A DNA stretch of 45,424 bases from an uncultured Pelagibacteraceae bacterium (GCA_902591845.1 CACJCG010000003.1:1-45424), one strand, 5' to 3'. Shown: positions 10,280 through 22,052, counted from the stretch's first letter. Notes: generated by a model not told the origin, from the sequence alone. Translations and numbers: made by a program.

Positions 10280-11320
10280 ATGTTTAAATACTTAAAACAA
10301 TTAACTTCTTTAGTTGCTATGGTTGCAGTGTTGTTTACTTTTACAACAGAAACTATGGCTGCTAAAAAATCTAAAACACTTAAAAACACTCAGAAGAAGG
10401 GTTTTGTAAGATGTGGAGTATCTCAAGGTCTTCCAGGATTTTCTAATGCTGATGCTGCAGGAAATTGGACTGGTGTTGACGTTGACGTATGTAGAGCGGT
10501 TGCTGCTGCAGTATTAGGTGATGCAAACAAAGTTAAGTTTACACCATTAAGTGCTAAAGAAAGATTTACTGCTTTAACTTCTAATGAGATTGATATCTTA
10601 TCAAGAAACACAACTTGGACTCTTTCTAGGGATGCTGACATCGGACTTACTTTCGTAGGTGTAAACTTCTACGATGGTCAAGGTTTTATGGTTAGAAAAA
10701 ATTCTGGATATTCATCTGTGAATGATTTCAAAAACGGTATTTCTGCATGTACAAACTTAGGAACAACAACTGAGCTTAATATGAGAGACTTCTTTAATTC
10801 AAAAGGAATTTCTTATGAGCCAGTAACTTTCGAAAAAGCTGATGAAGTTGTTGCTGCGTATGATGCTGGAAGATGTGATACATATACAACTGATAAATCT
10901 GGTTTAGCTGCTCAAAGAATTAAATTGAGTTCTCCAGATGACCACATAGTTTTACCTGAAACTATTTCAAAAGAGCCTTTAGGCCCTGTTGTTAGACAAG
11001 GTGATTCTGTATGGGAAGATATCGTAAGATGGTCTCTTAACACTATGATTGAAGCTGAAGAGTATGGTGTTACTTCTGCTAATGCAGACTCAATGAAAAC
11101 TTCTGATAATCCAGCTGTGAAAAGATTAGTTGGTGCAGAAGGTGAATTAGGAGCTGCTTTAGGTTTAGATAATGATTGGAGTTTAAGAATTATCAAGCAA
11201 GTTGGTAACTACGGTGAAAGCTACAAAAGAAATATTGCTGACACTGGAATTCTACCTGACAGAGGTCCAAATGAATTATGGACTAAAGGTGGAATACTTT
11301 ATGTACCACCAGCAAGATAA
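10280..11320 (+). CDS. aapJ: General L-amino acid ABC transporter, periplasmic substrate-binding protein (AapJ/BztA/YhdW-like)
   Basis: Signal peptide; VRCGVSQGLPGFSNADAAGNWTGVDVDVCRAVAAAVLGD; C-terminal GESYKRNIADTGI...RGPNELWTKGGILYVPPAR; followed by aapQMP genes. Confidence 0.94.
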   Translation: MFKYLKQLTSLVAMVAVLFTFTTETMAAKKSKTLKNTQKKGFVRCGVSQGLPGFSNADAAGNWTGVDVDVCRAVAAAVLGDANKVKFTPLSAKERFTALTSNEIDILSRNTTWTLSRDADIGLTFVGVNFYDGQGFMVRKNSGYSSVNDFKNGISACTNLGTTTELNMRDFFNSKGISYEPVTFEKADEVVAAYDAGRCDTYTTDKSGLAAQRIKLSSPDDHIVLPETISKEPLGPVVRQGDSVWEDIVRWSLNTMIEAEEYGVTSANADSMKTSDNPAVKRLVGAEGELGAALGLDNDWSLRIIKQVGNYGESYKRNIADTGILPDRGPNELWTKGGILYVPPAR

Positions 11321-11347
11321 TTTATATCTTTAAATAAAACTTAAAAA

Positions 11348-11375
11348 GGGCTAGATTTTTCTAGCCCTTTTTTTT
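11348..11375 (+). terminator. Rho-independent-type terminator/attenuator between aapJ and aapQ
   Basis: GGGCTAGA-TTTT-TCTAGCCC followed by TTTTTTTT. Confidence 0.9.
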
Positions 11376-11392
11376 ATAAGTCTTGAATTATT

Positions 11393-12538
11393 GTGAATAT
11401 TAAAAAAATATTACCCCAATTACTCACACTTCTAGTTGTAATTCTTATATTTGGTTTTTTTTCATATAACGCACAAGTTAATATGGAGAATAGAGGAATT
11501 ACTTTTGGTTATGGTTTTTTATCTCAAGAGTCATCGTTTGATGTACAATTTTCATTAATTGAATTTGATGGCTCACATTCTTATTTTAGAGCTTATCTAG
11601 TAGGATTATTAAATACTATTTTAGTTTCTGTTATTGGAATTATATTTGCAACTATTATTGGAGTTGTTGTTGGAATTGCAAGGTTATCAAATAACTATCT
11701 TATTAAAAGAACTGCTGCAGTTTATGTAGAATTTTTTAGAAATATTCCCTTATTATTACAAATATTTTTTTGGTATTTTGCTGCTTTACGAGCACTACCA
11801 TTACCTCAAGATACTGAGCCTATGTTTGGGGTTTTCTTTCTAACTATAAAAGGTTTTTTTGTTCCTGCTTTTGTTTGGAATAATTTGGATATTTTTATTT
11901 ATTCAATAATTGCAGCAATAATTTCAATTATTTTCATTAGAATTTATGCGAGAAAAAAACAGGAGAACGAAGGTATTCAAACACCAGTTTTGTCAATTTC
12001 AATAGGGCTTTTAATAATTTTACCTTTATTGAGTTTTTTATTTGGTGGTGTTGATGCTTCAGTTGAAGTACCTGTAATTAAACAATTATCTCAAACTGGT
12101 TTTACTTATGAAGGGGGAATTAAATTACCGCCTGAATTAATATCGTTAGCATTAGCCTTATCATTATACACAGCAACATTTATTGCAGAATGTGTTAGAG
12201 CAGGTGTTCAGGGAGTAAGTAAGGGTCAAAAAGAAGCTGCAGCTTCAATAGGATTAACTCCAAATCAAGTATTAAAATTAGTTGTGATGCCACAAGCGCT
12301 AAGGATTATAATTCCACCAACTACTAATCAATATTTAAATTTGACAAAAAATTCATCTCTTGCAGCTGCAATTGCCTATCCTGATTTAGTTCTTGTATTT
12401 GCTGGTACTGCATTAATGCAAACAGGAAGAGCGATAGAAATTGTTTCTATAACAATGTTAACTTATTTATCTCTGAGTATATCAATTTCGATATTTATGA
12501 ATTGGTATAATAAAAAAATAGCTATTAAAGAAAAATAA
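11393..12538 (+). CDS. aapQ: Amino acid ABC transporter permease AapQ-like (GTG start)
   Basis: RNIPLLLQIFFWYFAAL; EAAASIGLTPNQVLKLVVMPQALRIIIPPTTNQYLNLTKNSSLAAAIAYPDL permease EAA motif. Confidence 0.93.
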   Translation: MNIKKILPQLLTLLVVILIFGFFSYNAQVNMENRGITFGYGFLSQESSFDVQFSLIEFDGSHSYFRAYLVGLLNTILVSVIGIIFATIIGVVVGIARLSNNYLIKRTAAVYVEFFRNIPLLLQIFFWYFAALRALPLPQDTEPMFGVFFLTIKGFFVPAFVWNNLDIFIYSIIAAIISIIFIRIYARKKQENEGIQTPVLSISIGLLIILPLLSFLFGGVDASVEVPVIKQLSQTGFTYEGGIKLPPELISLALALSLYTATFIAECVRAGVQGVSKGQKEAAASIGLTPNQVLKLVVMPQALRIIIPPTTNQYLNLTKNSSLAAAIAYPDLVLVFAGTALMQTGRAIEIVSITMLTYLSLSISISIFMNWYNKKIAIKEK

Positions 12539-13980
12539 TGAATAAATTAAATTTTTTACAACCAGATAAAAATAATTTAAATACTTATCTATATACAGGC
12601 GTAATTTTAGTAGCACTAAGTATATTTATAGTTTTTTTAAATTCTTTTTTTAATAAAGATATAATTTCCTTTTTACCTGGATCTATTAGTTTCTTTTTAC
12701 CACTAATTTTAGGGTTTATAGGACTTCATTTAATTAGAATTGATTATTCGGGCTTAAAGTTTTTAGACTCAATTAATAAAAATATTAATACTAACAATTT
12801 TAATGCTTTTTTATCATTATTAATTGTATTTGTGGTTATCAAATCACTCCCACCATTATTAAGTTGGTTTATTATAGATGCAAACATTGCAGGAGATTCA
12901 AAGGATGTTTGCACAGGTAGTGGCGCTTGTTGGACTTATATTAAAATTTGGTTTAACAGGTTTATGTATGGAATGTATCCAAATGCTGAGCAGTGGCGTA
13001 TCAACTTATCCTTTATAGCTTTAGCTTTTCTTGGTACCATTGGATTCTTTGCTACTGAAAAATTTAAAAAATATTTGACACTTTATTATGTAGCTGTTTA
13101 TCCTGTGATTGCATTTTTCTTTATTTTCTTTTTCATATCAGGTGGTCCAATATTTTTTGATTTTTCATATGGAATTATTGCAGCTGTAATTTCAATTATA
13201 ATTGGATTTTTTATTCCATCAAAATTTAAAATGTACTATTTCATTATAGTTCCAATAACACTCTATATATTATTAAAATATGTGTTTTTTTATGAAGAGC
13301 TTATTGAACTGGGTAAATTAGAAGCATTAGAGTGGGTTGAGACAGGCGCATGGGGAGGCTTATCTTTAACTTTTATAGTATCATTTTTTTGTTTGATTTT
13401 CTGTTTTCCTATAGGCTTGTTTTTGTCTTTGGGCAGAAGATCTGATTTTCCAATAATTAAATATTTTTCAATAGGTATGATTGAATTTTGGAGAGGGGTT
13501 CCATTGATTACGGTATTATTTATGTCCTCAGTAATGTTTCCAATGTTTTTACCTGAGGATATGTTTATTGACAAATTAGTAAGAGTAATTATTGCAATCT
13601 CATTATTTGAAGCTGCTTATGTCGCTGAGGTTATTAGAGGTGGTTTGCAAGCATTACCAAGAGGTCAGTATGATGCTGCCAAATCTTTAGGAATGGGTTA
13701 TTGGAAAATGCATATTTTAGTAATTTTACCTCAGGCACTTAAACTAGTAATACCTGGCATTGCTAATACCTTTTTAGCGCTTGTAAAAGATACTCCTTTA
13801 ATATTTGTTGTTGGACTTTTGGAAATTGTTGGAATGCTAAATCTTGCTAAAACAAACCCAGAGTGGCTAGGATTTGCAATGGAAGGTTATGTGTTTGCAT
13901 CAGTACTATTTTTTATTATTTGCTATGCAATGAGTAAATATAGTTATAATTTAGAACAAAAATATAAAACGGAAAGATAA
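12538..13980 (+). CDS. aapM: Amino acid ABC transporter permease AapM-like
   Basis: [67 protein letters not shown]. Confidence 0.93.
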   Translation: MNKLNFLQPDKNNLNTYLYTGVILVALSIFIVFLNSFFNKDIISFLPGSISFFLPLILGFIGLHLIRIDYSGLKFLDSINKNINTNNFNAFLSLLIVFVVIKSLPPLLSWFIIDANIAGDSKDVCTGSGACWTYIKIWFNRFMYGMYPNAEQWRINLSFIALAFLGTIGFFATEKFKKYLTLYYVAVYPVIAFFFIFFFISGGPIFFDFSYGIIAAVISIIIGFFIPSKFKMYYFIIVPITLYILLKYVFFYEELIELGKLEALEWVETGAWGGLSLTFIVSFFCLIFCFPIGLFLSLGRRSDFPIIKYFSIGMIEFWRGVPLITVLFMSSVMFPMFLPEDMFIDKLVRVIIAISLFEAAYVAEVIRGGLQALPRGQYDAAKSLGMGYWKMHILVILPQALKLVIPGIANTFLALVKDTPLIFVVGLLEIVGMLNLAKTNPEWLGFAMEGYVFASVLFFIICYAMSKYSYNLEQKYKTER

Positions 13981-14714
13981 TGTCAGATAAAATAATTCAG
14001 ATTACAGAAATGAATAAGTGGTTCGGTGATTTTCAAGTATTAAAAAATATTAATTTAGAAGTCGAGAAGAATAAAAAAATTGTTGTGTGTGGACCATCAG
14101 GATCAGGTAAATCAACATTAATTAGATGTATAAATAGACTTGAAGAACATCAACAAGGTTCAATTATAGTAGACGGAAATGAATTAACGGAGGACACTAA
14201 AGACATTGAAAAAATTAGAGCTGAAGTTGGGATGGTGTTTCAACAATTTAATTTATTTCCTCATCTTTCTATTTTAGATAATTGCACACTAGCGCCAATT
14301 TGGGTAAAAAAAATGCCAAAAAAAGAAGCAGAAGATTTAGCTCTCCAGCACTTAGAAAAAGTACAAATTGCTGATCAAGCTAACAAATATCCAGGTCAAC
14401 TTTCAGGTGGTCAACAACAACGATGTGCAATAGCTAGAGCATTATGCATGGAACCCAAAATAATGCTGTTTGATGAACCAACATCAGCTCTAGACCCAGA
14501 AATGATTAAAGAAGTGTTAGATGCAATGGTTAATTTAGCAAAAGCTGGAATGACAATGATAGTTGTTACTCATGAGATGGGATTTGCTAAAGAGGTAGCT
14601 GATGAGGTTATTTTTATGGACGAAGGAATGATTGTTGAAAGAGCTGAAACTAAAGAGTTTTTTGCTAACCCTAAGAGCGATAGGACTAAGCTGTTTTTAA
14701 GTCAAATACTATAA
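13980..14714 (+). CDS. aapP: Amino acid ABC transporter ATP-binding protein AapP-like
   Basis: Walker [10 protein letters not shown], signature LSGGQQQR, Walker [14 protein letters not shown]. Confidence 0.95.
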   Translation: MSDKIIQITEMNKWFGDFQVLKNINLEVEKNKKIVVCGPSGSGKSTLIRCINRLEEHQQGSIIVDGNELTEDTKDIEKIRAEVGMVFQQFNLFPHLSILDNCTLAPIWVKKMPKKEAEDLALQHLEKVQIADQANKYPGQLSGGQQQRCAIARALCMEPKIMLFDEPTSALDPEMIKEVLDAMVNLAKAGMTMIVVTHEMGFAKEVADEVIFMDEGMIVERAETKEFFANPKSDRTKLFLSQIL

Positions 14715-14787
14715 AAATATATAAATTTAATGCAATAAATTTAAACTAATTCAATCTAAATATGTTTATTTTGTATTGAACTAATGC

Positions 14788-14816
14788 TTGACAGTGTTTT
14801 GATTATTTCAAATTAT
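14788..14816 (+). promoter_or_regulatory. Candidate sigma70-type promoter upstream of the XRE regulator
   Basis: TTGACA at 14788-14793, 17-nt spacer, AATTAT at 14811-14816; 87 nt before the ATG at 14904. Confidence 0.5.
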
Positions 14817-14903
14817 TTACGAAAAAAAATAAATTTTTCTATTGCAGTAACATTAATAAATAGGTTGAATAGACTTTATAAAATTTAATTAAGAGGGGTC
14901 TTA

Positions 14904-15275
14904 ATGGAAGATAATTTCAATAAACACTTAGGCAATAAGCTTAAGCTAAGAAGATTAGCTTTAGGTTTGACACAGACTAAAGTTGCAAAAGCAATTAATG
15001 TAACATTCCAACAAATACAAAAATATGAGAAAGGTACTAATGGAGTAAGTTCAATTAGATTACTTCAACTTGCGAATTATTTAAAAGTACCAATTAATTA
15101 TTTTTTTGAAGATTTTTCAGAATATTTAGTAAATCTAGAAAAATCTCAAGAAGGTCACATGAATGTTAATTATAATTTTTTGGTAAAATTATATTCAGAG
15201 CTTAATGCTGATCAAAAATTAAAGTTTAATAAATCCTTACAAATTTCAGGATCAGGAATATCAAAAGCAGTTTAA
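14904..15275 (+). CDS. XRE-family HTH transcriptional regulator
   Basis: LGNKLKLRRLALGLTQTKVAKAINVTFQQIQKYEKGTNGVSSIRLLQLANYLKVPINYFFE helix-turn-helix. Confidence 0.93.
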   Translation: MEDNFNKHLGNKLKLRRLALGLTQTKVAKAINVTFQQIQKYEKGTNGVSSIRLLQLANYLKVPINYFFEDFSEYLVNLEKSQEGHMNVNYNFLVKLYSELNADQKLKFNKSLQISGSGISKAV

Positions 15276-15327
15276 AATTAATTTATATCTGACCCCAAGT
15301 TAATTTTTAAACTGTTAATTATTTTTT

Positions 15328-15403
15328 TGGCTCCTCGGGCAGGACTCGAACCTGCGACCAATTGATTAACAGTCAACTGCTCTACCAACTGAGCTACCGA
15401 GGA
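15328..15403 (-). tRNA. tRNA-Asn (anticodon GTT)
   Basis: Reverse complement TCCTCGGTAGCTCAGTTGGTAGAGCAGTTGACTGTTAATCAATTGGTCGCAGGTTCGAGTCCTGCCCGAGGAGCCA folds as a cloverleaf; CCA encoded. Confidence 0.96.
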
Positions 15404-15453
15404 ATGTAAAAAAGCAAACTTACTTTTTTTTATAACTAAAACAAGATTTTTTT

Positions 15454-15527
15454 TGGAGGCAACGCCCGGAATCGAACCGGGATACAAGGATTTGCAATCC
15501 TCTGCGTAACCATTCCGCCACGTTGCC
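15454..15527 (-). tRNA. tRNA-Cys (anticodon GCA)
   Basis: Reverse complement GGCAACGTGGCGGAATGGTTACGCAGAGGATTGCAAATCCTTGTATCCCGGTTCGATTCCGGGCGTTGCCTCCA; CCA encoded. Confidence 0.96.
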
Positions 15528-15651
15528 ATCTTATTTTTAGCTAATAGCTACAGATGCCTTTTTATAATAAATTTTTTCTATTAGTCTATTAAATAACGAT
15601 CCAAATTGATTATTGTTAATTTAGATTATTAAATTATAAACTTTAAAATCA

Positions 15652-18279
15652 ATGAGTAGCGATAAATATATACATTCTGATGTAGAAAATAGAATTTATT
15701 CTTATTGGGAGAAAAATGGTCTTTTTAAACCTAAAGAAAATTTAAAAAAATTCTCAATTGTAATTCCTCCACCAAATGTAACTGGAAGTTTGCATATGGG
15801 TCATGCATTAAATAATTCAATTCAAGATTTGTTAGTTCGTTATCATAGAATGAATAATTTTGAAACTTTATGGCAACCTGGCACTGACCATGCAGGTATT
15901 GCTACACAGGCTTTAGTTGAGAAAAAATTAACTTCAGAAAAAATTGATAAAAATGAAATTGGTAGAGAAAAGTTTATTGAGAAAGTATGGGAGTGGAAAG
16001 ATCAATATGGTGACATAATAATAAATCAATTAAAAAAACTTGGATGTTCTTGTGATTGGTCAAGAAATGCTTTCACAATGGATGAGAATTTATCCAAATC
16101 AGTAATTAAGGTTTTTGTAGACCTTTATAAAAAAGGACTAATCTATAAAGACAAGAAATTAGTCAATTGGGACACAGTTTTAAAAACAGCTATTTCAGAT
16201 CTTGAAGTAGACCAAAGAGAAGTAAATTCTAAAATTTATTACATAAAATATCCTATAAATGAAACAGATGAATTTATAACAATAGCAACAACAAGACCCG
16301 AAACAATGCTTGGCGATACAGCGATTGCTGTAAACCCAAATGATGAACGGTTTAAATCCTTTGTTGGAAAAACAGTATCCATTCCTATTGTTGGAAGAAA
16401 AATAAAAATTATTGAAGATGATTATGCAGATCCTGAGCAAGGAACAGGAGCATTAAAAATAACTCCTGCACATGATTTTAATGACTATGATGTTGGTCAA
16501 AGAAATAATCTTGAAATAATAAATATTTTTACAGAAGCAGGCAAGATAAATGAAAATGCTCCAAAAAATTATGTCGGCCTTGATAGGTTTGAAGCTAGAA
16601 AAAAAATTTTAAAAGAACTTAAAGAAAAAGATTTTTTTGTAAAAGAAGAAAATATTAAAAACAAAGTTCCTTATGGAGATAGATCAAATTCTATAATTGA
16701 ACCTTTTTTGACGGAACAATGGTTTGCTGATGCTGGTAAATTATCAGTTAAAGCAAAAGAAGTTGTTAACTCAAAAAAAACAAATTTCTTTCCTGAGAAT
16801 TGGTCGAAAACTTATTTTCAATGGATGAATAATATCGAACCATGGTGTATTTCAAGACAGCTTTGGTGGGGCCATCAAATACCTGCATGGTATGGTCTTG
16901 ATGAAAAAATTTTTGTTGCTGAAAATGAAGATGATGCAAAACAACAAGCTAAGAAACATTATGGTAAAGATGTTGAATTAAATCGTGATCCAGATGTTTT
17001 AGATACTTGGTTCTCATCTGGTTTATGGCCTTTTGCAACACTTGGTTGGCCGGATGATAATAAATATGTCGATAAATTTTACCCAACGTCAGTATTAGTT
17101 ACAGGTTTTGACATTATATTTTTCTGGGTAGCTAGAATGATTATGTTTGGTACAGAGTTTTTAAATAAAGAACCTTTTAAAGATATTTATGTTCATGCAT
17201 TGGTTAGAGATGAGAAGGGACAAAAGATGTCTAAATCAAAAGGAAATGTAATTGATCCTTTAGATTTAATTGAAAAATATAGTGCTGATGCACTTAGATT
17301 TACTTTGTTATCAATGGCTTCACCAGGAACAGATGTTAAGCTTTCAGAGGATAGAGTTAAAGGTTATAGAAATTTTTTAAATAAACTGTGGAATGCTAAT
17401 AATTTTTTAATCACTAATGAGTGTGATTTTAAAGATATAGATAAAGTTCCTAGTTTAAATGTAAATATTAACAAATGGATTTATTCAGAACTTGTTGAAA
17501 CTAAAAATAAGATAGAAAAAAACCTTCAAGATTATAGGTTTGATGAGGCTGCTAAAAATGCTTATCAATTTGCATGGCATTCTTATTGTGATTGGTATTT
17601 AGAATTATCAAAAACAATACTATTTTCTGAAGATGAAAAGGCTAAAGCAGAGGTTAAAAAAGTATCATCTTTTGTATTCAAACAAATTTTGATTTTGCTA
17701 CATCCTTTTATTCCTTTTGTTACAGAAGAAATTTGGCTCAAAAACAAATTTGATAACAATGGCAGTGATTATTTGATGCTAAAAAATTGGTTATCTGGTG
17801 AAATAAATAAGGATAGCAGTACTGAACAAGTTGAAAATATTATTAATATTATTTCAGAAATAAGATCATTTAAAAATGAGCTAAATGTTAGCCCAGGCTC
17901 ATTTATTGATTTATCAATAAGTAATATTAATAAAAATCAAAAAGACTTTATTAATACAAATAAAATTATTCTTAAAAAACTAGGCAGAATTAACAACATA
18001 TTAGATAAAGATTTAGATAAACCAGCTGCGACAATGGTTGTTTCAGGTGATTTGTTTAAGATTTATTTTGATAAAGATGTCGATTTAAAATTAATAAAAG
18101 AAAATTTAACAAATAAACAAAGTAGATTAGAGCAGGAGATGAATAAAATATCTCAAAGATTAGAGAATAAAAGTTTTGTAGATCGTGCTCCAAAAGAGAT
18201 TGTTGAACAAGAAAAAAATAATTATAATAATTTAAAGAATGATATTGAGAAAATATCAGTAACAATAAAGGGTATATAA
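15652..18279 (+). CDS. valS: Valyl-tRNA synthetase
   Basis: Class I motifs [16 protein letters not shown] and [26 protein letters not shown]-terminal coiled coil. Confidence 0.97.
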   Translation: MSSDKYIHSDVENRIYSYWEKNGLFKPKENLKKFSIVIPPPNVTGSLHMGHALNNSIQDLLVRYHRMNNFETLWQPGTDHAGIATQALVEKKLTSEKIDKNEIGREKFIEKVWEWKDQYGDIIINQLKKLGCSCDWSRNAFTMDENLSKSVIKVFVDLYKKGLIYKDKKLVNWDTVLKTAISDLEVDQREVNSKIYYIKYPINETDEFITIATTRPETMLGDTAIAVNPNDERFKSFVGKTVSIPIVGRKIKIIEDDYADPEQGTGALKITPAHDFNDYDVGQRNNLEIINIFTEAGKINENAPKNYVGLDRFEARKKILKELKEKDFFVKEENIKNKVPYGDRSNSIIEPFLTEQWFADAGKLSVKAKEVVNSKKTNFFPENWSKTYFQWMNNIEPWCISRQLWWGHQIPAWYGLDEKIFVAENEDDAKQQAKKHYGKDVELNRDPDVLDTWFSSGLWPFATLGWPDDNKYVDKFYPTSVLVTGFDIIFFWVARMIMFGTEFLNKEPFKDIYVHALVRDEKGQKMSKSKGNVIDPLDLIEKYSADALRFTLLSMASPGTDVKLSEDRVKGYRNFLNKLWNANNFLITNECDFKDIDKVPSLNVNINKWIYSELVETKNKIEKNLQDYRFDEAAKNAYQFAWHSYCDWYLELSKTILFSEDEKAKAEVKKVSSFVFKQILILLHPFIPFVTEEIWLKNKFDNNGSDYLMLKNWLSGEINKDSSTEQVENIINIISEIRSFKNELNVSPGSFIDLSISNINKNQKDFINTNKIILKKLGRINNILDKDLDKPAATMVVSGDLFKIYFDKDVDLKLIKENLTNKQSRLEQEMNKISQRLENKSFVDRAPKEIVEQEKNNYNNLKNDIEKISVTIKGI

Positions 18280-19997
18280 TGGCTAAATTCAATAAAAAGA
18301 AACTTCCAAGCAGGCATACATCATTAGGACCAGATAGAGCTCCACATAGATCTTTTTATTATGCTATGGGTGAAACTGAAAAAGATGTAGCAAAACCCTT
18401 TGTAGGTGTGGTTTCAACGTGGAATGAAGCAGCTCCTTGTAATATTGCGTTAATGAGACAAGCTCAATCAGTTAAAAAAGGGGTAAGAGCAACTGGTGGA
18501 ACTCCAAGAGAATTTTGTACAATTACAGTTACTGATGGTATTGCAATGGGTCATGAAGGAATGAAGTCTTCATTGATATCAAGAGAAGTAATTGCAGATT
18601 CTGCTGAACTTACTGTTAGAGGTCACTGTTATGATGCTTTAGTTGGTATTGCGGGATGTGATAAATCCTTACCAGGTCTAATGATGTCTATGGTAAGATT
18701 AAATGTACCAAGTGTATTTATATATGGTGGATCAATCCTTCCAGGCAAATATAAAGGAAAAGATGTAACAGTTGTAGATGTATTTGAGGCGGTTGGAAAA
18801 CATTCAACAGGTCAAATGTCTGCTGCAGAACTTAGAAAATTAGAATTAGTTGCATGTCCAAGCGCAGGTGCTTGTGGAGGTCAATTTACTGCAAATACTA
18901 TGGCATGTGTATCTGAAGCAATTGGATTAGCATTACCTTATTCAGCAGGCACACCAGCTCCATATGAAGAAAGAGATAAATACGCAAAAGCTAGTGGTAA
19001 AACCGTTATGAACCTTTTGAAAAAAGGAATTAAACCAAGAGATATTGTAACTAAAAAAGCTTTAGAAAACGCTGCAACAGTTGTTGCTGCAACTGGTGGA
19101 TCTACTAATGCAGGATTACATTTACCTGCTATTGCAAACGAAGCAGGAATTAAATTTGATTTAATGGATGTTGCTAAAATTTTTAAAAGAACACCTTATC
19201 TTGCAGATTTAAAACCAGGTGGAAAATATGTTGCAAAAGATATGTGGTTAGCAGGCGGTGTTCCAATGTTATTAAAAACTTTATATGAAGGTGGATACAT
19301 TCATGGTGACTGCATGACGGTTACAGGAAAAACAATGAAGGAAAATTTAAAAGGAATTAAATTTAATCCAAAACAAAAAGTAATGAGATCTTATAAAAAT
19401 CCGTTATCACCAACAGGAGGTGTTGTTGGTTTAAAAGGAAACTTAGCACCAGAAGGTGCAATTGTTAAAGTTGCTGGACTTAAAAAATTACAATTCACAG
19501 GTAAAGCAAGATGCTTTGATAATGAGGAAAGTGCAATGAAAGCTGTTCAAAGCAGAAAATATAATGATGGTGATGTAATTATAATTAGATACGAAGGACC
19601 TGTTGGAGGTCCAGGCATGAGAGAAATGTTATCGACTACAAGTGCAATTTACGGACAAGGAAAGGGGGAGAAAGTAGCCCTTATTACTGATGGTAGGTTC
19701 TCTGGAGCCACAAGAGGCTTTTGTGTCGGTCACGTGGGCCCTGAGGCCGCTCTAGGGGGTCCTATAGGCCTTTTACATACAGGAGATATCATTGATATCG
19801 ATGCTAAAAAAGGAACTATCAATGTAAGACTTTCTAAAAAAGAATTAGCTGCAAGAAAAAGAAAATGGAAGGCTAGAAAATCAGATTTTGGATCAGGTAC
19901 TTTATGGAAATATGCGCAAACCGTTGGACCTGCATATTTAGGAGCACCAACACATCCAGGTAAGAAAAAAGAAGTTAAGGATTATTCAGAGATTTAA
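18279..19997 (+). CDS. ilvD: Dihydroxy-acid dehydratase
   Basis: [89 protein letters not shown]. Confidence 0.96.
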   Translation: MAKFNKKKLPSRHTSLGPDRAPHRSFYYAMGETEKDVAKPFVGVVSTWNEAAPCNIALMRQAQSVKKGVRATGGTPREFCTITVTDGIAMGHEGMKSSLISREVIADSAELTVRGHCYDALVGIAGCDKSLPGLMMSMVRLNVPSVFIYGGSILPGKYKGKDVTVVDVFEAVGKHSTGQMSAAELRKLELVACPSAGACGGQFTANTMACVSEAIGLALPYSAGTPAPYEERDKYAKASGKTVMNLLKKGIKPRDIVTKKALENAATVVAATGGSTNAGLHLPAIANEAGIKFDLMDVAKIFKRTPYLADLKPGGKYVAKDMWLAGGVPMLLKTLYEGGYIHGDCMTVTGKTMKENLKGIKFNPKQKVMRSYKNPLSPTGGVVGLKGNLAPEGAIVKVAGLKKLQFTGKARCFDNEESAMKAVQSRKYNDGDVIIIRYEGPVGGPGMREMLSTTSAIYGQGKGEKVALITDGRFSGATRGFCVGHVGPEAALGGPIGLLHTGDIIDIDAKKGTINVRLSKKELAARKRKWKARKSDFGSGTLWKYAQTVGPAYLGAPTHPGKKKEVKDYSEI

Positions 19998-21202
19998 TGA
20001 AAATTCGTCCAGTTATTTTATGTGGTGGTGCTGGAACTCGACTTTGGCCAAATTCTAAAAATCATCAAGCAAAACAGTTTATTGATTTTGGTAATTGGAC
20101 ATTATTAGATAAAACAATTGAGAGAACAAAAGCCTCAATTTACGACGCTCCAATAATTAGTACAAATAAGAAATATTTAAAACAAGTTAAACAGCATTTA
20201 AGAAAAAATAAAATAAACAAATATAAAATTGTTGTAGAACCCGCAAAAAGAAACACAGCACCAGCTATATTAAGCACTGCTTTAATAAAAGATATTCCAG
20301 ACAATCAGCCTTTAATGTTTTTTACAGCCGATCATTTGATTGAAAAGATGAGTATTTTTAATAAGGCTATAAATAAAAATAAATCAAATCTTAATGAAGA
20401 AAATATATTTGTTTTTGGCATTAAACCTAAATCTCCAACCAGTGATTATGGTTATTTTTTAACTAAAAAAATTAAAGGAAATATTAATAAAGTAACTAGA
20501 TTTATTGAAAAACCTAAACAAGCCAAAGCAAAGCAAATTATAAAGAATAAAGGATATTGGAATTCAGGAATGTTTTATCTTCGAAAAGACTCGATTATTA
20601 ATAACTTTAAAAAGTATCAGCCTAAAAGTTATAGAAATTGCTTAAATGCAGTTAAAAAAGCAAAATACAAGTCTAATACTTATTACTTAAACAAAGCTTC
20701 ATTTATAAAAGCTACAGCAAAATCTTTTGATTATGCAATTTTAGAAAAAACAAAACAAATTAATGCTATCAAACTAGATATACCTTGGTCAGATTTAGGT
20801 AGTTGGAAAGAAATTTTGAAGATGTATGACAAAAATAAAAACAAATATATTAAGAAAAAAAATATTTATTATCGACCATGGGGTAAATATACAAACTTAT
20901 TCGAGGGTAAGGAATTTTTAATTAAAGAATTATATGTAAAACCAAAGGGTATATTAAGTTTACAAAAACATCATCATAGAGCTGAACACTGGTTGGTCAC
21001 ACAAGGAAATGCAAGAATAACGCTTAATAAGGATATTATTACTAAAAAACCTGGAGAACACATATTTATACCATTAGAAGCAATTCATAGAGTTCAAAAT
21101 TCTGGAAAAAAACCAGTTAAGATTGTTGAAGCTCAAGTAGGATCAATTTTAAAAGAAACTGACATTGTAAGATACCAAGACGTTTACGGTAGAGTAAAAT
21201 AA
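19997..21202 (+). CDS. manC: Mannose-1-phosphate guanylyltransferase, short, with C-terminal cupin
   Basis: ILCGGAGTRLWPNSKNHQAKQF, FIEKP, WNSGMFYLRKD; cupin YRPWGKYTNL...LQKHHHRAEHWLVTQGNARITL. Confidence 0.87.
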   Translation: MKIRPVILCGGAGTRLWPNSKNHQAKQFIDFGNWTLLDKTIERTKASIYDAPIISTNKKYLKQVKQHLRKNKINKYKIVVEPAKRNTAPAILSTALIKDIPDNQPLMFFTADHLIEKMSIFNKAINKNKSNLNEENIFVFGIKPKSPTSDYGYFLTKKIKGNINKVTRFIEKPKQAKAKQIIKNKGYWNSGMFYLRKDSIINNFKKYQPKSYRNCLNAVKKAKYKSNTYYLNKASFIKATAKSFDYAILEKTKQINAIKLDIPWSDLGSWKEILKMYDKNKNKYIKKKNIYYRPWGKYTNLFEGKEFLIKELYVKPKGILSLQKHHHRAEHWLVTQGNARITLNKDIITKKPGEHIFIPLEAIHRVQNSGKKPVKIVEAQVGSILKETDIVRYQDVYGRVK

Positions 21203-21209
21203 ATAATTA

Positions 21210-22052
21210 ATGGACACTACAGTCTTTTTTGTAATTCTATTAGCAACCATTATGCATGCCATTTGGAATGCGATGGTTAAACATCATCCAGATAAGGCTA
21301 TAGCAGTTCTAGCTATTGTTTTAGGTCACATACCTTTAGCTTTAATTTGTATTTTATATTTTCCTTTACCAGGAAAAGAGTCTCTACCTTACATAATAGC
21401 CAGTGTATTGGCTCATCAAGGTTATCAGTGGTATATGTTAAATTCTTACAAGGTAGGGGATTATACAAATGTTTATCCAATATTTAGAGGTTTTGGACCT
21501 TTGTTGGCTACATTGATTTCCATAATATTTCTTGGTGTTGTATTTAAAATAGCAACTCTAGTTTCAATATTATTAATCTGTGCTGGAATAATGTTTCTTG
21601 GATTATTTGGTTCTAAAAATCAAAATCAAATTGAGATCATTAAATACTCGTTACTTACTGGATCATTTATAGGTCTTTATTCTCTAATAGATGGATACGG
21701 AGCAAGAGTAAGTACATCAGCAATATCCTATATTAGTTTTTCTTTTTTATTTAGTGCTTTAGTCTTTCCTATCATTTTAAAACTTAATAAACATAAGAAT
21801 ATTTTTTCAAAGGTTTTTAAGGATGCAAAAATGATATTTTGGGTAGGGGGATCTATATCTTTTATTATCTATGTAATTGTAGTTTGGGGTTTCACAAAAG
21901 CGCCAATTCCTCTGGTTGCAGCTCTAAGAGAAACGAGTATTTTTTTCTCAATATTTATTGGTTATTTCTTCTTAAAAGAAACTATCAATCTTAAAAAAAT
22001 TATATCGATTGTACTTATAGTTATTGGGGTAATTGGGATTAAGCTATTTTAA
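21210..22052 (+). CDS. EamA/DMT-superfamily transporter
   Basis: About 280 aa, ten predicted TM segments in two halves; ends PLVAALRETSIFFSIFIGYFFLKETINLKKIISIVLIVIGVIGI. Confidence 0.87.
   Translation: MDTTVFFVILLATIMHAIWNAMVKHHPDKAIAVLAIVLGHIPLALICILYFPLPGKESLPYIIASVLAHQGYQWYMLNSYKVGDYTNVYPIFRGFGPLLATLISIIFLGVVFKIATLVSILLICAGIMFLGLFGSKNQNQIEIIKYSLLTGSFIGLYSLIDGYGARVSTSAISYISFSFLFSALVFPIILKLNKHKNIFSKVFKDAKMIFWVGGSISFIIYVIVVWGFTKAPIPLVAALRETSIFFSIFIGYFFLKETINLKKIISIVLIVIGVIGIKLF

Noticed and set aside
10912-11196. Minus-strand ORFs opposite aapJ (also 10423-10641, 10201-10389)
   Set aside because: Antisense to a highly conserved binding-protein gene; no family signature.
14715-14760. AT-rich inverted-repeat-like stretch after aapP
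   Set aside because: Pairing is only A/T and short; not distinguishable from background at this base composition.
15278-15529. 83-aa minus-strand ORF
   Set aside because: It spans tRNA-Asn and tRNA-Cys; the open frame is a by-product of the tRNA sequences.
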